Assembly: GCA_002406055.1 (NCBI GenBank)
Contig: DHMZ01000086.1
Span: 1-9,761, forward strand
Origin: Spirochaetales bacterium UBA4629
GTDB taxonomy: Bacteria > Spirochaetota > Spirochaetia > Sphaerochaetales > Sphaerochaetaceae
Length of the DNA stretch: 9,761 nt
Reading direction: 5' to 3'
Shown here: positions 1-6,979 of the stretch, in pieces
How the letters are laid out: every line of letters begins with the position of its first letter
Position numbering within the stretch: position 1 is the first letter of the stretch
Notes under the pieces: model-generated
The model's input: only the letters and a program-made list of their open reading frames with translations
Databases searched by the model: none
Told to the model about the DNA's origin: nothing
Position numbers and translations under genes: made by a program

Positions 1-141
1 GTTCTTGAAGCAAGAGATAAGGCTAATAAAGAACTTAATAAAGAAAACAGAGAACGCTATAAAAGTCTTGGGATTGAACCTCCTTCTAAACTATATGAAA
101 GAAGAGAAAAAAGAACTATTAGATGTTGTGAAGAAAGGTAA
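1..141 (+). other. Open frame at left edge, possible 3' end of an interrupted or upstream gene
   Basis: Frame 1 is open from the first base to a TAA at 139-141, and has no start inside the window. Its first 30 or so residues (beginning VLEARDKANKELNKENRE and reaching a PPSKLYE stretch near base 93) have the charged, helical look of real protein. The overlapping frame 2 over bases 5-94 looks less protein-like. From about base 95 the coding signal moves to frame 2, the transposase. The simplest reading is the tail of a gene that is interrupted by, or abuts, the insertion sequence. A leader reading into the transposase cannot be excluded. I do not recognise the protein. Confidence 0.3.
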
Positions 142-1220
142 AAGTTCAGCAGCCCTTATCAGGAGAGCGAATGTCATTCTCCTGTCTGATTCTTCTGAAG
201 GAGAAAAGAAGACCGAGGAGGAAATAGCCTCATCTTTAAACATCACTAGGCAGACCGTTCATAATATAAAGGTCAAGTATCTCTCTGGGGGTAAAGACGC
301 ACATGCAACTAAAAAGATAGAAAGGAAGAAGAGGAAAACTCCTCCAGTAGAAGCTAAGATTGACGGAGAGAAAGAAGCTAAAATAATAGCTCTTGCATGT
401 TCTGCTCCTCCTGAGGGGAGAACAAGGTGGACGCTTCGTCTTTTGTCAGAGAGAAGTGTTCAACTCGAGATTGTTGGCTCAATCTCGCACACTCAAATCG
501 GAAGAATACTAAAAAAAATGAATTTAAGCCTCACCTAAGAAAGATGTGGTGTATACCTCCAGACCAGAATGCCTCCTTTGTTGCTGCCATGGAAGATATT
601 CTTGAAGTTTACTCAAGACCATATGATCCGTTGAAACCTGTAATATGTATGGATGAACAGCCAATACAGTTGCTCTCTGATTCAAGACCTACTATAAAAA
701 TGAGTAAAAACAACCACACCAAGAAAATCGACCATGAATATATAAGGGAGAATACATGCTGTGCATTCATGTTTAATGAGCCTTTAGGTGGCTGGCGTCG
801 TGTTACTGTAAACGAGACAAGAAAAAAGATAGACTGGGCTAAACAGATTAAAAAACTTGTCGATGATGATTATCCGGATGTCGATAAAATAGTTCTTGTC
901 TGTGATAATTTGAATACTCACAATATATCTTCCTTATATGAAGCTTTCAAACCAAATGAAGCAAGAAGAATATGGGAAAATTAGAACTTCATCATACTCC
1001 AATGCATGGATCATGGCTTGATATAGCAGAGATAGAACTCAGCGTCTTTACCAAGCAATGTCTTTCAAGACTTATCAATTCAATGAATAAATTACAAGAA
1101 GAGGCTACATCATGGTATGTAGAGAGGAACTCTAAACAGAAGGGAATTATTTGGCAATTTACAACTGAAGATGCAAGAAATAAGTTAAAGCACTTATACC
1201 CAATAATTGAACTAGAATAA
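95..1220 (+). pseudogene. IS630-family DDE transposase, split over three reading frames
   Basis: Three consecutive pieces match the order of an IS630 transposase. Piece one (frame 2, ATG at 95 to TAA at 538) has a helix-turn-helix region (EEIASSLNITRQTVHNIK) and the family segment PPEGRTRWTLRLLSER. Piece two (frame 1, productive from about 511 to TAG at 984) carries the first catalytic Asp in MDEQP (652-654) and the second in VCDNLNTH (904-906). Piece three (frame 3, about 978-1220) carries HGSWLDIAEIELS with the catalytic Glu at 1029-1031. The first switch is -1 at an A8 run and may be programmed. The second would be repaired by one extra A in the run at 977-980 and has no slippery heptamer, so it is probably a mutation. 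Joined together the product is about 375 residues, normal or slightly long for the family. The start is uncertain: ATG 95 has no Shine-Dalgarno, and the same frame is open back to a TTG at 5. Confidence 0.85.
511..517 (+). promoter_or_regulatory. Candidate -1 ribosomal frameshift site (A_AAA_AAA) in the transposase
   Basis: In the frame of the first transposase piece the codons are CTA AAA AAA ATG, so the third base of CTA plus two AAA codons form A_AAA_AAA, the classic bacterial -1 slippery heptamer. Slipping here changes an end at LKKMNLSLT-stop into LKKNEFKPHLRKMW, which is the expected family sequence across the junction. A downstream CACC/GGTG pairing (about 533-554) is too weak to call a stimulatory hairpin. 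An alternative is a simple one-base loss or gain in the A run. Confidence 0.5.
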
Positions 1221-1392
1221 AACTAAAGATTTAGAGTTTACAGACTACTAGTTTCTTAAAACTACCTTAAATGATTTTGAACCTTTTTTTCATTAGTTTT
1301 ATTGATAGAGTTAAAAGTATATAAAAACAACGGAGACTTAGATTAATTATTGTTGCTATGTATGCTTTAGAATAGTTATGGTTATTTATTAA
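1221..1392. other. Gene-free gap between the IS transposase and the lipoprotein gene
   Basis: No convincing gene on either strand. It holds an AT-only-loop inverted repeat, TAGTTT (1249-1254) and AAACTA (1259-1264) around CTTA, and a run of seven T at 1284-1290. The hairpin is GC-poor and 19 bases from the T run, so I do not call it a terminator. The right end of the IS should lie in this stretch. The 3' untranslated region of the minus-strand lipoprotein gene also falls here. Confidence 0.5.
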
Positions 1393-2325
1393 TCACTCTT
1401 CATATGGGTAATACTCATTTTCCTCTCCAAAACTAGACTTTCTTGCTTGTGAGGTGAAGAAGTCTTCAGAAGTGTTTGTATCTACTCCGCCTTTGAGCCT
1501 AGTTAGGACTCGGGAGGCTGTTACGTATTCACTACTGATTGGTTCTCCATACCATTCGTTATTTTCTACTAAGAGAGTTTCACACTTTTCATACTTATCT
1601 TTACCATAATCAGAAGATGAGAAATCTGAATAGAGTATACCGTCTACGATAGTGCCATCGTGTTCGTCAAATAGAATTAGGGCACCTGTTGTAGATATAA
1701 GTGTATTGGCCATGTTTCCACTAAGAAAGTATGTATGCTTGCCGTTTTCTCTTATGTAGTCTTCTTTATTTGTTTTGCTATTCCAATAGATTACAATAAT
1801 ATCTCCTCGCTCTACTTCTAAAGAGGGAAGAGTTAGGGGCGTAGAGTCTAAGTCATCTGTTATCTCAAAGCCTGCAATATTGCCACTTTTAGTTACAAGG
1901 AGCTCAACTCTATCAGGAAGAGTTTTAGTTCCCTTAACAGAGACTTCATTAATAAGAAGACTAGCTTTTCTTGTGTTCTTTCCATATAGAGTGTAGTATG
2001 CTCGTGTTGTATTTCCACCATTTTTTCTATAGGTGAGCGCAATAGTTATTTTTTCTCCCATCTCTATAGTTCTACCAAGAGGAAAAGAGAACTCTTTACC
2101 CAAGATTTTCTCTTTGTTTTCTTCTCCATTAATTGAGAACTCTAAGATTTCAACAACCTCAGATAGTACGATATTAAATGTATTGTTATTTACTATCTCT
2201 GCTGAGATGATTTTAGCATCCTCTGTCTCTATTTTATGGAATATATCCTCAATTTTTTGATTTTGATTATTACAAGAAGGCGTAAAGATTAAAAAGAAAA
2301 GAATAATAAAGAAAACATACTTCAT
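1393..2325 (-). CDS. Predicted lipoprotein with a lamin-tail-like domain
   Basis: A 310-residue protein with a short lipoprotein signal: Lys2, a hydrophobic stretch at residues 4-14, then T-P-S-C with Cys18 as the likely lipidated residue. This lipobox is loose by enterobacterial standards but of a kind accepted in spirochaetes. Residues 40-115 look like a beta-rich, Ig-like segment. Residues about 122-234 resemble a lamin-tail domain: LLINEV at 123, DRVELLV at 138, GDIIVIYW at 174, and the DGTIVDGILY strand ending at 232. The tail segment with SRVLTRLKGGVDTNT (271-285) resembles the end of spirochaetal proteins of this type, which often read as R-V-x-x-R followed by D-T-x-x-x-x-D-F. Such proteins are thought to be envelope-anchored; the actual role is unknown. 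No Shine-Dalgarno precedes the ATG, but the start is fixed by the signal peptide. It is divergent from ktrB with an 84-nt spacer. Lipoprotein call is firm, the domain call moderate. Confidence 0.8.
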   Translation of the reverse strand: MKYVFFIILFFLIFTPSCNNQNQKIEDIFHKIETEDAKIISAEIVNNNTFNIVLSEVVEILEFSINGEENKEKILGKEFSFPLGRTIEMGEKITIALTYRKNGGNTTRAYYTLYGKNTRKASLLINEVSVKGTKTLPDRVELLVTKSGNIAGFEITDDLDSTPLTLPSLEVERGDIIVIYWNSKTNKEDYIRENGKHTYFLSGNMANTLISTTGALILFDEHDGTIVDGILYSDFSSSDYGKDKYEKCETLLVENNEWYGEPISSEYVTASRVLTRLKGGVDTNTSEDFFTSQARKSSFGEENEYYPYEE

Positions 2326-2329
2326 ACTT

Positions 2330-2359
2330 ATATAACGAAAAAACTATGAAAAATGTCAA
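2330..2359 (-). promoter_or_regulatory. Candidate promoter of the lipoprotein gene
   Basis: On the minus strand a perfect -35 TTGACA (2359-2354) is followed, 18-19 bases later, by a TA-rich -10 (TTATAT at 2335-2330, or TATATA at 2334-2329). Initiation would fall at about 2322-2325, on top of the ATG at 2325-2323, so the mRNA would have almost no leader. The -35 is strong, the -10 poor. Confidence 0.4.
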
Positions 2360-2371
2360 AAAGTCATTCTA

Positions 2372-2400
2372 TTGAGTCGATAAAGCAATAATGATAAAAT
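2372..2400 (+). promoter_or_regulatory. Candidate sigma-70 promoter of the ktrB operon
   Basis: TTGAGT (2372-2377) and TAAAAT (2395-2400) are separated by exactly 17 bases. They match consensus at 4/6 and 5/6 positions. Transcription would begin near 2407, three bases before the ktrB ATG at 2410. The stretch 2401-2409 (TGTCGCGGT) has no Shine-Dalgarno. Confidence 0.5.
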
Positions 2401-2409
2401 TGTCGCGGT

Positions 2410-3714
2410 ATGAAAGGATCAAATAAAAAGATAAAGCTCATGCCTATGCAAATAATTGCACTTGGCTTTGCTATAACAATCTTAGTCGGATCTCTACTTC
2501 TTTTTTTGCCATTTTCTAGAAAAAATGGTGCTTCTTATTCTTATATAGATAGTCTATATACATCAACAAGTGCAGTTTGTGTTACAGGCTTAATTAGTAT
2601 TGATGCTTACGATAACTTCTCTTTTTTGGGCCAATTAATTCTTGCTCTTCTAATTCAAATAGGAGGACTAGGTGTAACAACAATAGGTACAGTTTTTATT
2701 CTTGCTCTTGGAGGAAAGATTAATCTCAGAGGAAGAAGCATAATTAAAGAAGCTATGAATCTTTCATCTAGTAAGGGGATAGTTCGTTTTATTAAAAGCG
2801 TATTCATAACAACACTAAGCATTGAGTCTCTTGGAGCTATCTTAAGCTTTATTGTTTTTGTTAGAAATTATCCAATTAAACGTGCCCTATGGACTAGTAT
2901 CTTCCACTCAATAGCTGCCTTCAATAATTCCGGCTTTGATATCCTCGGAGGAATGACAAACCTTATTCCATATAAGGATGATGTGTTACTTAATATAATA
3001 ACAATGCTTCTTATTATTTTCGGTGGTATTGGATTCCTAGTTATTCAAGAAGTCGTGAAGAAGCGTTTTAAATGGAAGAAGTTTTCAATGCACACTAAGG
3101 TTGTGCTTAGTGTAAGCTTAGCGTTAATTATTATTGGAACTGTAATGCTGATGTTAACAGAGAAGATGTCTTTTCTTCCTGCTCTTTTTCATAGTGTTTC
3201 TGCTAGGACAGCAGGTTTCTCTACGATTGCACTCTCTTCATTTAGTAAAGCGGGGCTACTTGTAATTATCGTGTTGATGTTTATAGGTGCTTCCCCTGGT
3301 TCTACGGGAGGTGGCATAAAGACAACAACGCTCTACGTTTTAATAAAGGGGATTAAGGCTAATGCTACAAATACAGATGAGAAAGGCTTTAAGTATACAA
3401 TTCCTAAAGATAGCTTCAGAAAGGCCTCTGTAATAACACTACTTGGCTTAACTGTCGTTATAATATCGAGTTTCTTACTTTTGATATTTGAACCAAATTT
3501 GGATTTTATCGACATACTGTTTGAAACTGTATCTGCATTTGGTACAGTTGGACTATCGACAGGAATTACACCAACACTATCAATAAAAAGTAAGATTGTC
3601 TCGATATTAATTATGTATATAGGTCGTCTTGGACCTTTGACTATTGCTTCTATCTGGCACTATGAATACATAGAAAGAATAAAGAGCCCAGAGGGAAACA
3701 TTGCTATTGGATAG
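2410..3714 (+). CDS. ktrB: Ktr/Trk-type potassium uptake channel subunit
   Basis: Inner-membrane K+-translocating subunit of the TrkH/TrkG/KtrB superfamily, 434 residues, the usual size for KtrB. The four pore-loop repeats are all visible, with their selectivity-filter glycines: SAVCVTGL (Gly60), FNNSGF (Gly175), ARTAGF (Gly269) and FGTVGL (Gly381). The glycine-rich gating loop GASPGSTGGGIKTTT spans 293-307, and the conserved Arg in MYIGRLGPLT (Arg406) is present. Hydrophobic segments between the loops fit the 2TM-pore fourfold plan. Because the next gene encodes a single-RCK partner of 221 residues, the Ktr type fits better than the E. coli TrkH-TrkA type. The start at 2410 gives a normal family N-terminus; an in-frame stop at 2395-2397 leaves no better upstream start, and there is no Shine-Dalgarno. 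Coupling ion unknown. Confidence 0.93.
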   Translation: MKGSNKKIKLMPMQIIALGFAITILVGSLLLFLPFSRKNGASYSYIDSLYTSTSAVCVTGLISIDAYDNFSFLGQLILALLIQIGGLGVTTIGTVFILALGGKINLRGRSIIKEAMNLSSSKGIVRFIKSVFITTLSIESLGAILSFIVFVRNYPIKRALWTSIFHSIAAFNNSGFDILGGMTNLIPYKDDVLLNIITMLLIIFGGIGFLVIQEVVKKRFKWKKFSMHTKVVLSVSLALIIIGTVMLMLTEKMSFLPALFHSVSARTAGFSTIALSSFSKAGLLVIIVLMFIGASPGSTGGGIKTTTLYVLIKGIKANATNTDEKGFKYTIPKDSFRKASVITLLGLTVVIISSFLLLIFEPNLDFIDILFETVSAFGTVGLSTGITPTLSIKSKIVSILIMYIGRLGPLTIASIWHYEYIERIKSPEGNIAIG

Positions 3715-3718
3715 GAGG
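3713..3718 (+). promoter_or_regulatory. Shine-Dalgarno of ktrA overlapping the ktrB stop
   Basis: AGGAGG lies 8 bases before the ktrA ATG at 3727 and shares two bases with the ktrB TAG (3712-3714). This arrangement implies cotranscription and favours translational coupling, which suits two subunits of one complex. Confidence 0.8.
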
Positions 3719-3726
3719 AAGAAGAG

Positions 3727-4392
3727 ATGAAGAAAAGCACAAATAAGAATACATATGCGATAATAGGACTTGGGCGCTTTGGTTACCCACTCGCAATCGA
3801 GCTTGCAGAAAGTGGAGCCGATTTACTTGTCATTGATAAGGATGAAGAAAAGATAAAGAAGCTTCGTGAATATACAGAGAATGCATATATTGTTACTTCT
3901 CTAGATAAGCAAACTCTTTTAGATAGTGGCATCCAAAACGCAGACGTTGCAATTGTTGCTTTAGGTAAAGAGATGGCACTCTCAATATTAACAACAATGA
4001 ATCTTGTATCTATTGGCGTAAAGAGGGTCATAGCTAAAGCCATAACAAGCGATCATGGATTAATACTTGAAAAGCTAGGTGCAGAGGTTGTCTTTCCTGA
4101 GCGTGACATGGCTCTTCGTCTAGCTCATAGGCTAGAACAATCAAAGGTTCTAGATTTTGTAATTCTTAGTGAAGAGTTAAATCTTTCAAAGATTTCTGTG
4201 CCATCTTCTTTAGTTGGAAAGAGCGTTATGGAAGCTGATTTGAGAAAGAAGTTTAGCGTAAACATTATTGCTATAAAAACGCCTTCCATGCTAATTGACT
4301 CAATTCTTCCAAACTACGTCTTTACTAAGTGCGATATTCTCTTTGTCGTTGGAAAGAAGGAAGGACTTGAGAAGCTTTCATCCTTATCGTGA
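3727..4392 (+). CDS. ktrA: Cytoplasmic RCK gating subunit of the Ktr potassium system
   Basis: Regulatory subunit that in known systems forms an octameric ring under the KtrB dimer and opens or closes it in response to nucleotides. Residues 9-130 form an RCK-N Rossmann domain: the dinucleotide loop GLGRFG at 14-19 and the acidic end of beta-2 in VIDKDE (Asp37). Residues about 140-215 are a TrkA-C/RCK-C domain, with LSKISVPSSLVGKSVMEADL at 153-172 and the closing strand DILFVVGKKE. Length (221 residues, one RCK unit) matches KtrA and not the tandem-RCK TrkA. In several bacteria the RCK-C domain of this family binds c-di-AMP; nothing in the sequence alone proves that here. Twelve bases separate it from ktrB. 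Confidence 0.93.
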   Translation: MKKSTNKNTYAIIGLGRFGYPLAIELAESGADLLVIDKDEEKIKKLREYTENAYIVTSLDKQTLLDSGIQNADVAIVALGKEMALSILTTMNLVSIGVKRVIAKAITSDHGLILEKLGAEVVFPERDMALRLAHRLEQSKVLDFVILSEELNLSKISVPSSLVGKSVMEADLRKKFSVNIIAIKTPSMLIDSILPNYVFTKCDILFVVGKKEGLEKLSSLS

Positions 4393-4419
4393 GTTTTTTC
4401 TTTTCTCTCTTAAGTGCCC

Positions 4420-4449
4420 TTGAAAGGTTTTATATGAATGAAGTATCTT
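4420..4449 (+). promoter_or_regulatory. Possible internal promoter before prs
   Basis: TTGAAA (4420-4425) and TATCTT (4444-4449) are 18 bases apart in the 64-nt gap between ktrA and prs. Predicted initiation near 4456 is one base before the prs ATG at 4457. Matches are modest, and the -10 coincides with a duplicated sequence element, so this is tentative. No terminator is visible after ktrA, only a pyrimidine-rich stretch at 4394-4411. Confidence 0.3.
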
Positions 4450-4451
4450 AA
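4434..4451 (+). other. Five-codon mini-ORF just upstream of prs
   Basis: ATG at 4434 reads M-N-E-V-S and stops at TAA 4449-4451, five bases before the prs ATG. It has AAAGG (4423-4427) six bases upstream, the only plausible Shine-Dalgarno in the gap. It could deliver ribosomes to prs by termination-reinitiation. It may equally be chance in a 64-nt spacer. Confidence 0.25.
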
Positions 4452-4469
4452 GAGCTATGAGTATCTTAA
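4438..4469 (+). repeat. Tandem duplication across the prs translation start
   Basis: ATGAAGTATCTTAA (4438-4451) and ATGAGTATCTTAA (4457-4469) are the same except for one extra A in the first copy. Removing that A would leave an exact 18-base period and put both ATGs in one frame, so that the protein would begin MSILRAMSIL. As written, the first copy is out of frame with prs and stops at 4477-4479. The first copy has AAAGG ten bases upstream; the second has no Shine-Dalgarno. Confidence 0.55.
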
Positions 4470-5743
4470 AACCACATAAGTTAGGGGTTATTGCCGGCCC
4501 TGGCTCAGAATACTTTACCGGCAAGGTCGTGAAGCATCTTAGACGCCTTTACATCGATAGATATGAGAAACTCTCAGAGGCTCTAACAAAAAGACACGAC
4601 ATGACGGCTGAAGAGTTATTAAAAACTGTAACTCTTCTCGATGACTTAGATAGCAAAAAGATTCCAACAGGAAAGCTTCCAAGTGCGTTTCATTGTCCAG
4701 ATTTTACTATTAACGTAAAGTATACACGCTTTGCTAATGGTGAAGAAAAGGCTGAGATTATTGACCCTGTTAGAGGTCTTAATGTCTACATCATTCATGA
4801 TGTTTCTAACAATGCGCCAATTAAAGTTGCAGGCTCAGAAGAGCCTATTCAGCTTTCAATTAATGACCATTTGATGTTCCTCTTTACAACAGTTAACGCA
4901 CTATATAATGCAGGAGCTAAGTCAATTACACTTGTTCTACCAACATACCCATATGCGCGACAGCACAAAAAGGCATCTAGAGAAGCTCTAACAGCAGCTA
5001 TGTTTGCTCGTTTTTGTGAGGAACTTGGGGTTACAAGAATCATTACACTAGATATACACTCTCGTGAAATTGAGAATGCATTCTCATCTTGCCGCTTAGA
5101 GAATGTTCATGGTTCCTACCAGACCTTAATTGCACTGAGAAAAATAGTAGATTTCTCTGATCCAGATATCGTTGTTGTTTCACCAGATACTGGAGCTGTA
5201 AGCAGAAATAAATTCTATGCTCAAGCTCTTCATAGACCACTTGCTATTCTCTATAAAGAGAGAGACTACTCAATGGTTTCAACTTCAGCTAAGAATACAA
5301 ATATTAAGTCTATTAACCTACTTGGAGATGTAAAGGGTAAGACTGTATTGATGGCTGATGATATGATAGCAACTGGCGGCACTATGATTATTGCTATGAG
5401 AGAGTTAATGAACAGAGGAGCCAAGAAGGTTATTGTAATGGTTTCTCTTCCATTCTTTAATGGCAATGCTATTGAAAACTTTGACCAAGCATATAAAGAA
5501 GGTATCTTCTACAGGATTATTGGTACAAATGGAGTATACCAAGGAAAGGAGCTCTTGGAAAAAGAGTGGTTTATACAGGCAGATGTAACAGAGCTATTTG
5601 CTCGTGTTATTTCACGCTTACACCATGGAAGAGCTATTTCGCCTCTCTTGGATAATAGAAAGTTTATTCAGAAGCTTGTTGATACAACGCAAGCTAATCC
5701 AACTTCTCCATTACCACCTGATGATACAAATAGCCCAGAGTAA
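4457..5743 (+). CDS. prs: Ribose-phosphate pyrophosphokinase (PRPP synthetase), long divergent form
   Basis: Makes PRPP from ribose 5-phosphate and ATP, feeding purine, pyrimidine, NAD, histidine and tryptophan synthesis; cytosolic. At 428 residues it is about 110 longer than the usual 310-320. Visible family features, in order: RFANGE at 91-96 (usual R-F-x-D-G-E), the ATP-binding flexible-loop equivalent YARQHKK at 166-172 (usual YARQDRK), DIHSREIENAF at 199-209 (usual D-L-H-x-x-Q-I-x-x-F-F), VVSPDTGAVSR at 240-250, and the PRPP loop DDMIATGGT at 301-309, where the usual Asp is Ala305. Extra sequence is an N-terminal extension of about 80 residues, an insert around 119-137, and a C-terminal tail. 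The two invariant Asp of the PRPP loop are kept, so the enzyme is probably active; regulation by phosphate and ADP may differ. It follows ktrA by 64 nt and the aminotransferase follows 25 nt later. Start uncertain because of the duplicated, Shine-Dalgarno-free start region. Confidence 0.9.
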   Translation: MSILKPHKLGVIAGPGSEYFTGKVVKHLRRLYIDRYEKLSEALTKRHDMTAEELLKTVTLLDDLDSKKIPTGKLPSAFHCPDFTINVKYTRFANGEEKAEIIDPVRGLNVYIIHDVSNNAPIKVAGSEEPIQLSINDHLMFLFTTVNALYNAGAKSITLVLPTYPYARQHKKASREALTAAMFARFCEELGVTRIITLDIHSREIENAFSSCRLENVHGSYQTLIALRKIVDFSDPDIVVVSPDTGAVSRNKFYAQALHRPLAILYKERDYSMVSTSAKNTNIKSINLLGDVKGKTVLMADDMIATGGTMIIAMRELMNRGAKKVIVMVSLPFFNGNAIENFDQAYKEGIFYRIIGTNGVYQGKELLEKEWFIQADVTELFARVISRLHHGRAISPLLDNRKFIQKLVDTTQANPTSPLPPDDTNSPE

Positions 5744-5754
5744 TTTAGCCATTT

Positions 5755-5759
5755 AGGAG
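5755..5759 (+). promoter_or_regulatory. Shine-Dalgarno of the aminotransferase gene
   Basis: AGGAG sits 9 bases before ATG 5769 and 15 before the in-frame ATG 5775. This favours the first Met as the start. Confidence 0.7.
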
Positions 5760-5768
5760 AAAAAAGCT

Positions 5769-6974
5769 ATGCAGATGTCTAATCGTATTTCGGGTTTTCA
5801 GTGTTCTCCAATAAGGAGGCTTGTTCCTTTTGCAAGAAAAGCAAAAGAGAGAGGGGTACATGTCATTCATCTTAATATCGGACAACCAGATATTAAGACT
5901 CCTAAAGAAGCCTTAGAAGCGATTCATAATTACGATGAAGACATCATTGCTTATGGTCTTAGCGAAGGAGAATTGGAGTTAAGAAAGGCTCTTCTTCACT
6001 ATTATGAAAAGATGGGTATAAATGACCTAACTGTTGATGATATCATGATCACAACAGGAGGCTCTGAGGCCCTACAGTTTACTCTTATTACTCTTTGCGA
6101 TCCTTATGATGAGGTAATTATTCCTGAGCCTTATTACACTAACGTCGCTACCTTTGCTAAAGTTGCTATGGTAGAACTAAGACCTGTTACTTCGTCCTCT
6201 TCTAATGGTTTTATTCTTCCGTCTATCGATGCTTTTGAAGATAAAATTAATAAGAAGACTACAGCGATTCTTCTCTGTTCTCCTAATAACCCAACTGGAC
6301 ATATATATACGCGAGAAGAGCTAATTGCTCTTTTAGAGCTATGCAAGAAACACGATATCTTCCTTGTTGTAGACGAGGTTTATAGAGAATTTTGCTATGA
6401 TGGGAAAAAGTTCACATCAGTGCTTTCTTTCCCCGAGTATAGAGATAGAGTAATTTGTATAGATTCTTTCTCTAAGAGATTCTCAATGTGTGGCTCTCGA
6501 ATCGGTGCGATTGTTACTAAAAATCATGAATTTATAGCTAACTGTCTTAAGATGGCACAGGCGCGACTCTGTCCTCCTGCTGTTGAAGAAAAAGCAGCAA
6601 CAGCAGCACTAAGTGCGCCAGATGAATATATTACTAAAACTGTTGAAGAGTATGAGAGAAGACGTAATACTCTCGTTAAGGCTATGCAAAAGATAGAAGG
6701 GGTTAGAGTTACAATGCCTAAGGGGGCTTTCTATTTTATTGCGGATCTTCCAGTAGATGACGCAGAGAAGTTTGCACAATTTATGCTTAATGACTTCTCT
6801 TATAAGGGCAGTACTGTTATGTTTGCTCCTGCAGAAGGCTTCTATTGGACAGCAGGCTACGGTAAAAGCCAGGCTCGCTTTGCCTATGTTTTAAATGAAG
6901 ATGAATTAAAATTAGCGGCAGAGTGTTTAAAGTATGGTTTAAAAGAATATAGAAAAACAGTAATGCATGTATAG
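5769..6974 (+). CDS. Class I PLP-dependent aminotransferase, aspartate aminotransferase-like
   Basis: A fold-type I aminotransferase of 401 residues, full length. Landmarks: HLNIGQPD at 34-41 (small-domain substrate loop), TTGGSEAL at 95-102 (PLP phosphate binding), SPNNPTG at 171-177 (Asn cofactor contact), VVDEVY at 200-205 with Asp202 to the pyridine nitrogen, SFSKRFSMCGSRIG at 233-246 with Lys236 as the Schiff-base lysine and Arg244 to the PLP phosphate, and Arg370 in SQARFAY as the likely substrate alpha-carboxylate contact. All catalytic residues are present. The amino-acid specificity cannot be read from this: aspartate is the common annotation, but alanine or aromatic acceptors are possible. 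It is 25 nt after prs and so probably in the same transcript, and 43 nt before the large acidic-protein gene. Confidence 0.9.
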   Translation: MQMSNRISGFQCSPIRRLVPFARKAKERGVHVIHLNIGQPDIKTPKEALEAIHNYDEDIIAYGLSEGELELRKALLHYYEKMGINDLTVDDIMITTGGSEALQFTLITLCDPYDEVIIPEPYYTNVATFAKVAMVELRPVTSSSSNGFILPSIDAFEDKINKKTTAILLCSPNNPTGHIYTREELIALLELCKKHDIFLVVDEVYREFCYDGKKFTSVLSFPEYRDRVICIDSFSKRFSMCGSRIGAIVTKNHEFIANCLKMAQARLCPPAVEEKAATAALSAPDEYITKTVEEYERRRNTLVKAMQKIEGVRVTMPKGAFYFIADLPVDDAEKFAQFMLNDFSYKGSTVMFAPAEGFYWTAGYGKSQARFAYVLNEDELKLAAECLKYGLKEYRKTVMHV

Positions 6975-6979
6975 TTTTG

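Larger units (their letters stand above)
1..1220 (+). mobile_element. IS630-family insertion sequence, left end not resolved
   Basis: The element is recognised only by its transposase. I looked for terminal inverted repeats by comparing the reverse complement of the sequence just right of 1220 with bases 1-95 and found no convincing match. The left terminus may therefore lie outside the window, and the right terminus is somewhere after 1220. IS630 elements insert at TA and duplicate it, but with unknown ends the target duplication cannot be identified. The given boundaries are the extent of element-like coding sequence, not measured ends. Confidence 0.6.

Noticed and set aside
533..554. Stimulatory hairpin after the slippery heptamer
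   Set aside because: Only a four-pair CACC/GGTG stem with a long loop and a mismatch next to it; too weak to support.
1249..1290. Terminator made of the TAGTTT/AAACTA inverted repeat and the T7 run
   Set aside because: The stem has one G-C pair, and the T run is 19 bases beyond it, so it does not form a rho-independent terminator.
2033..2260. Plus-strand open frame of 75 codons inside the lipoprotein gene
   Set aside because: Lies wholly opposite a well-supported lipoprotein coding sequence and has no recognisable protein features.
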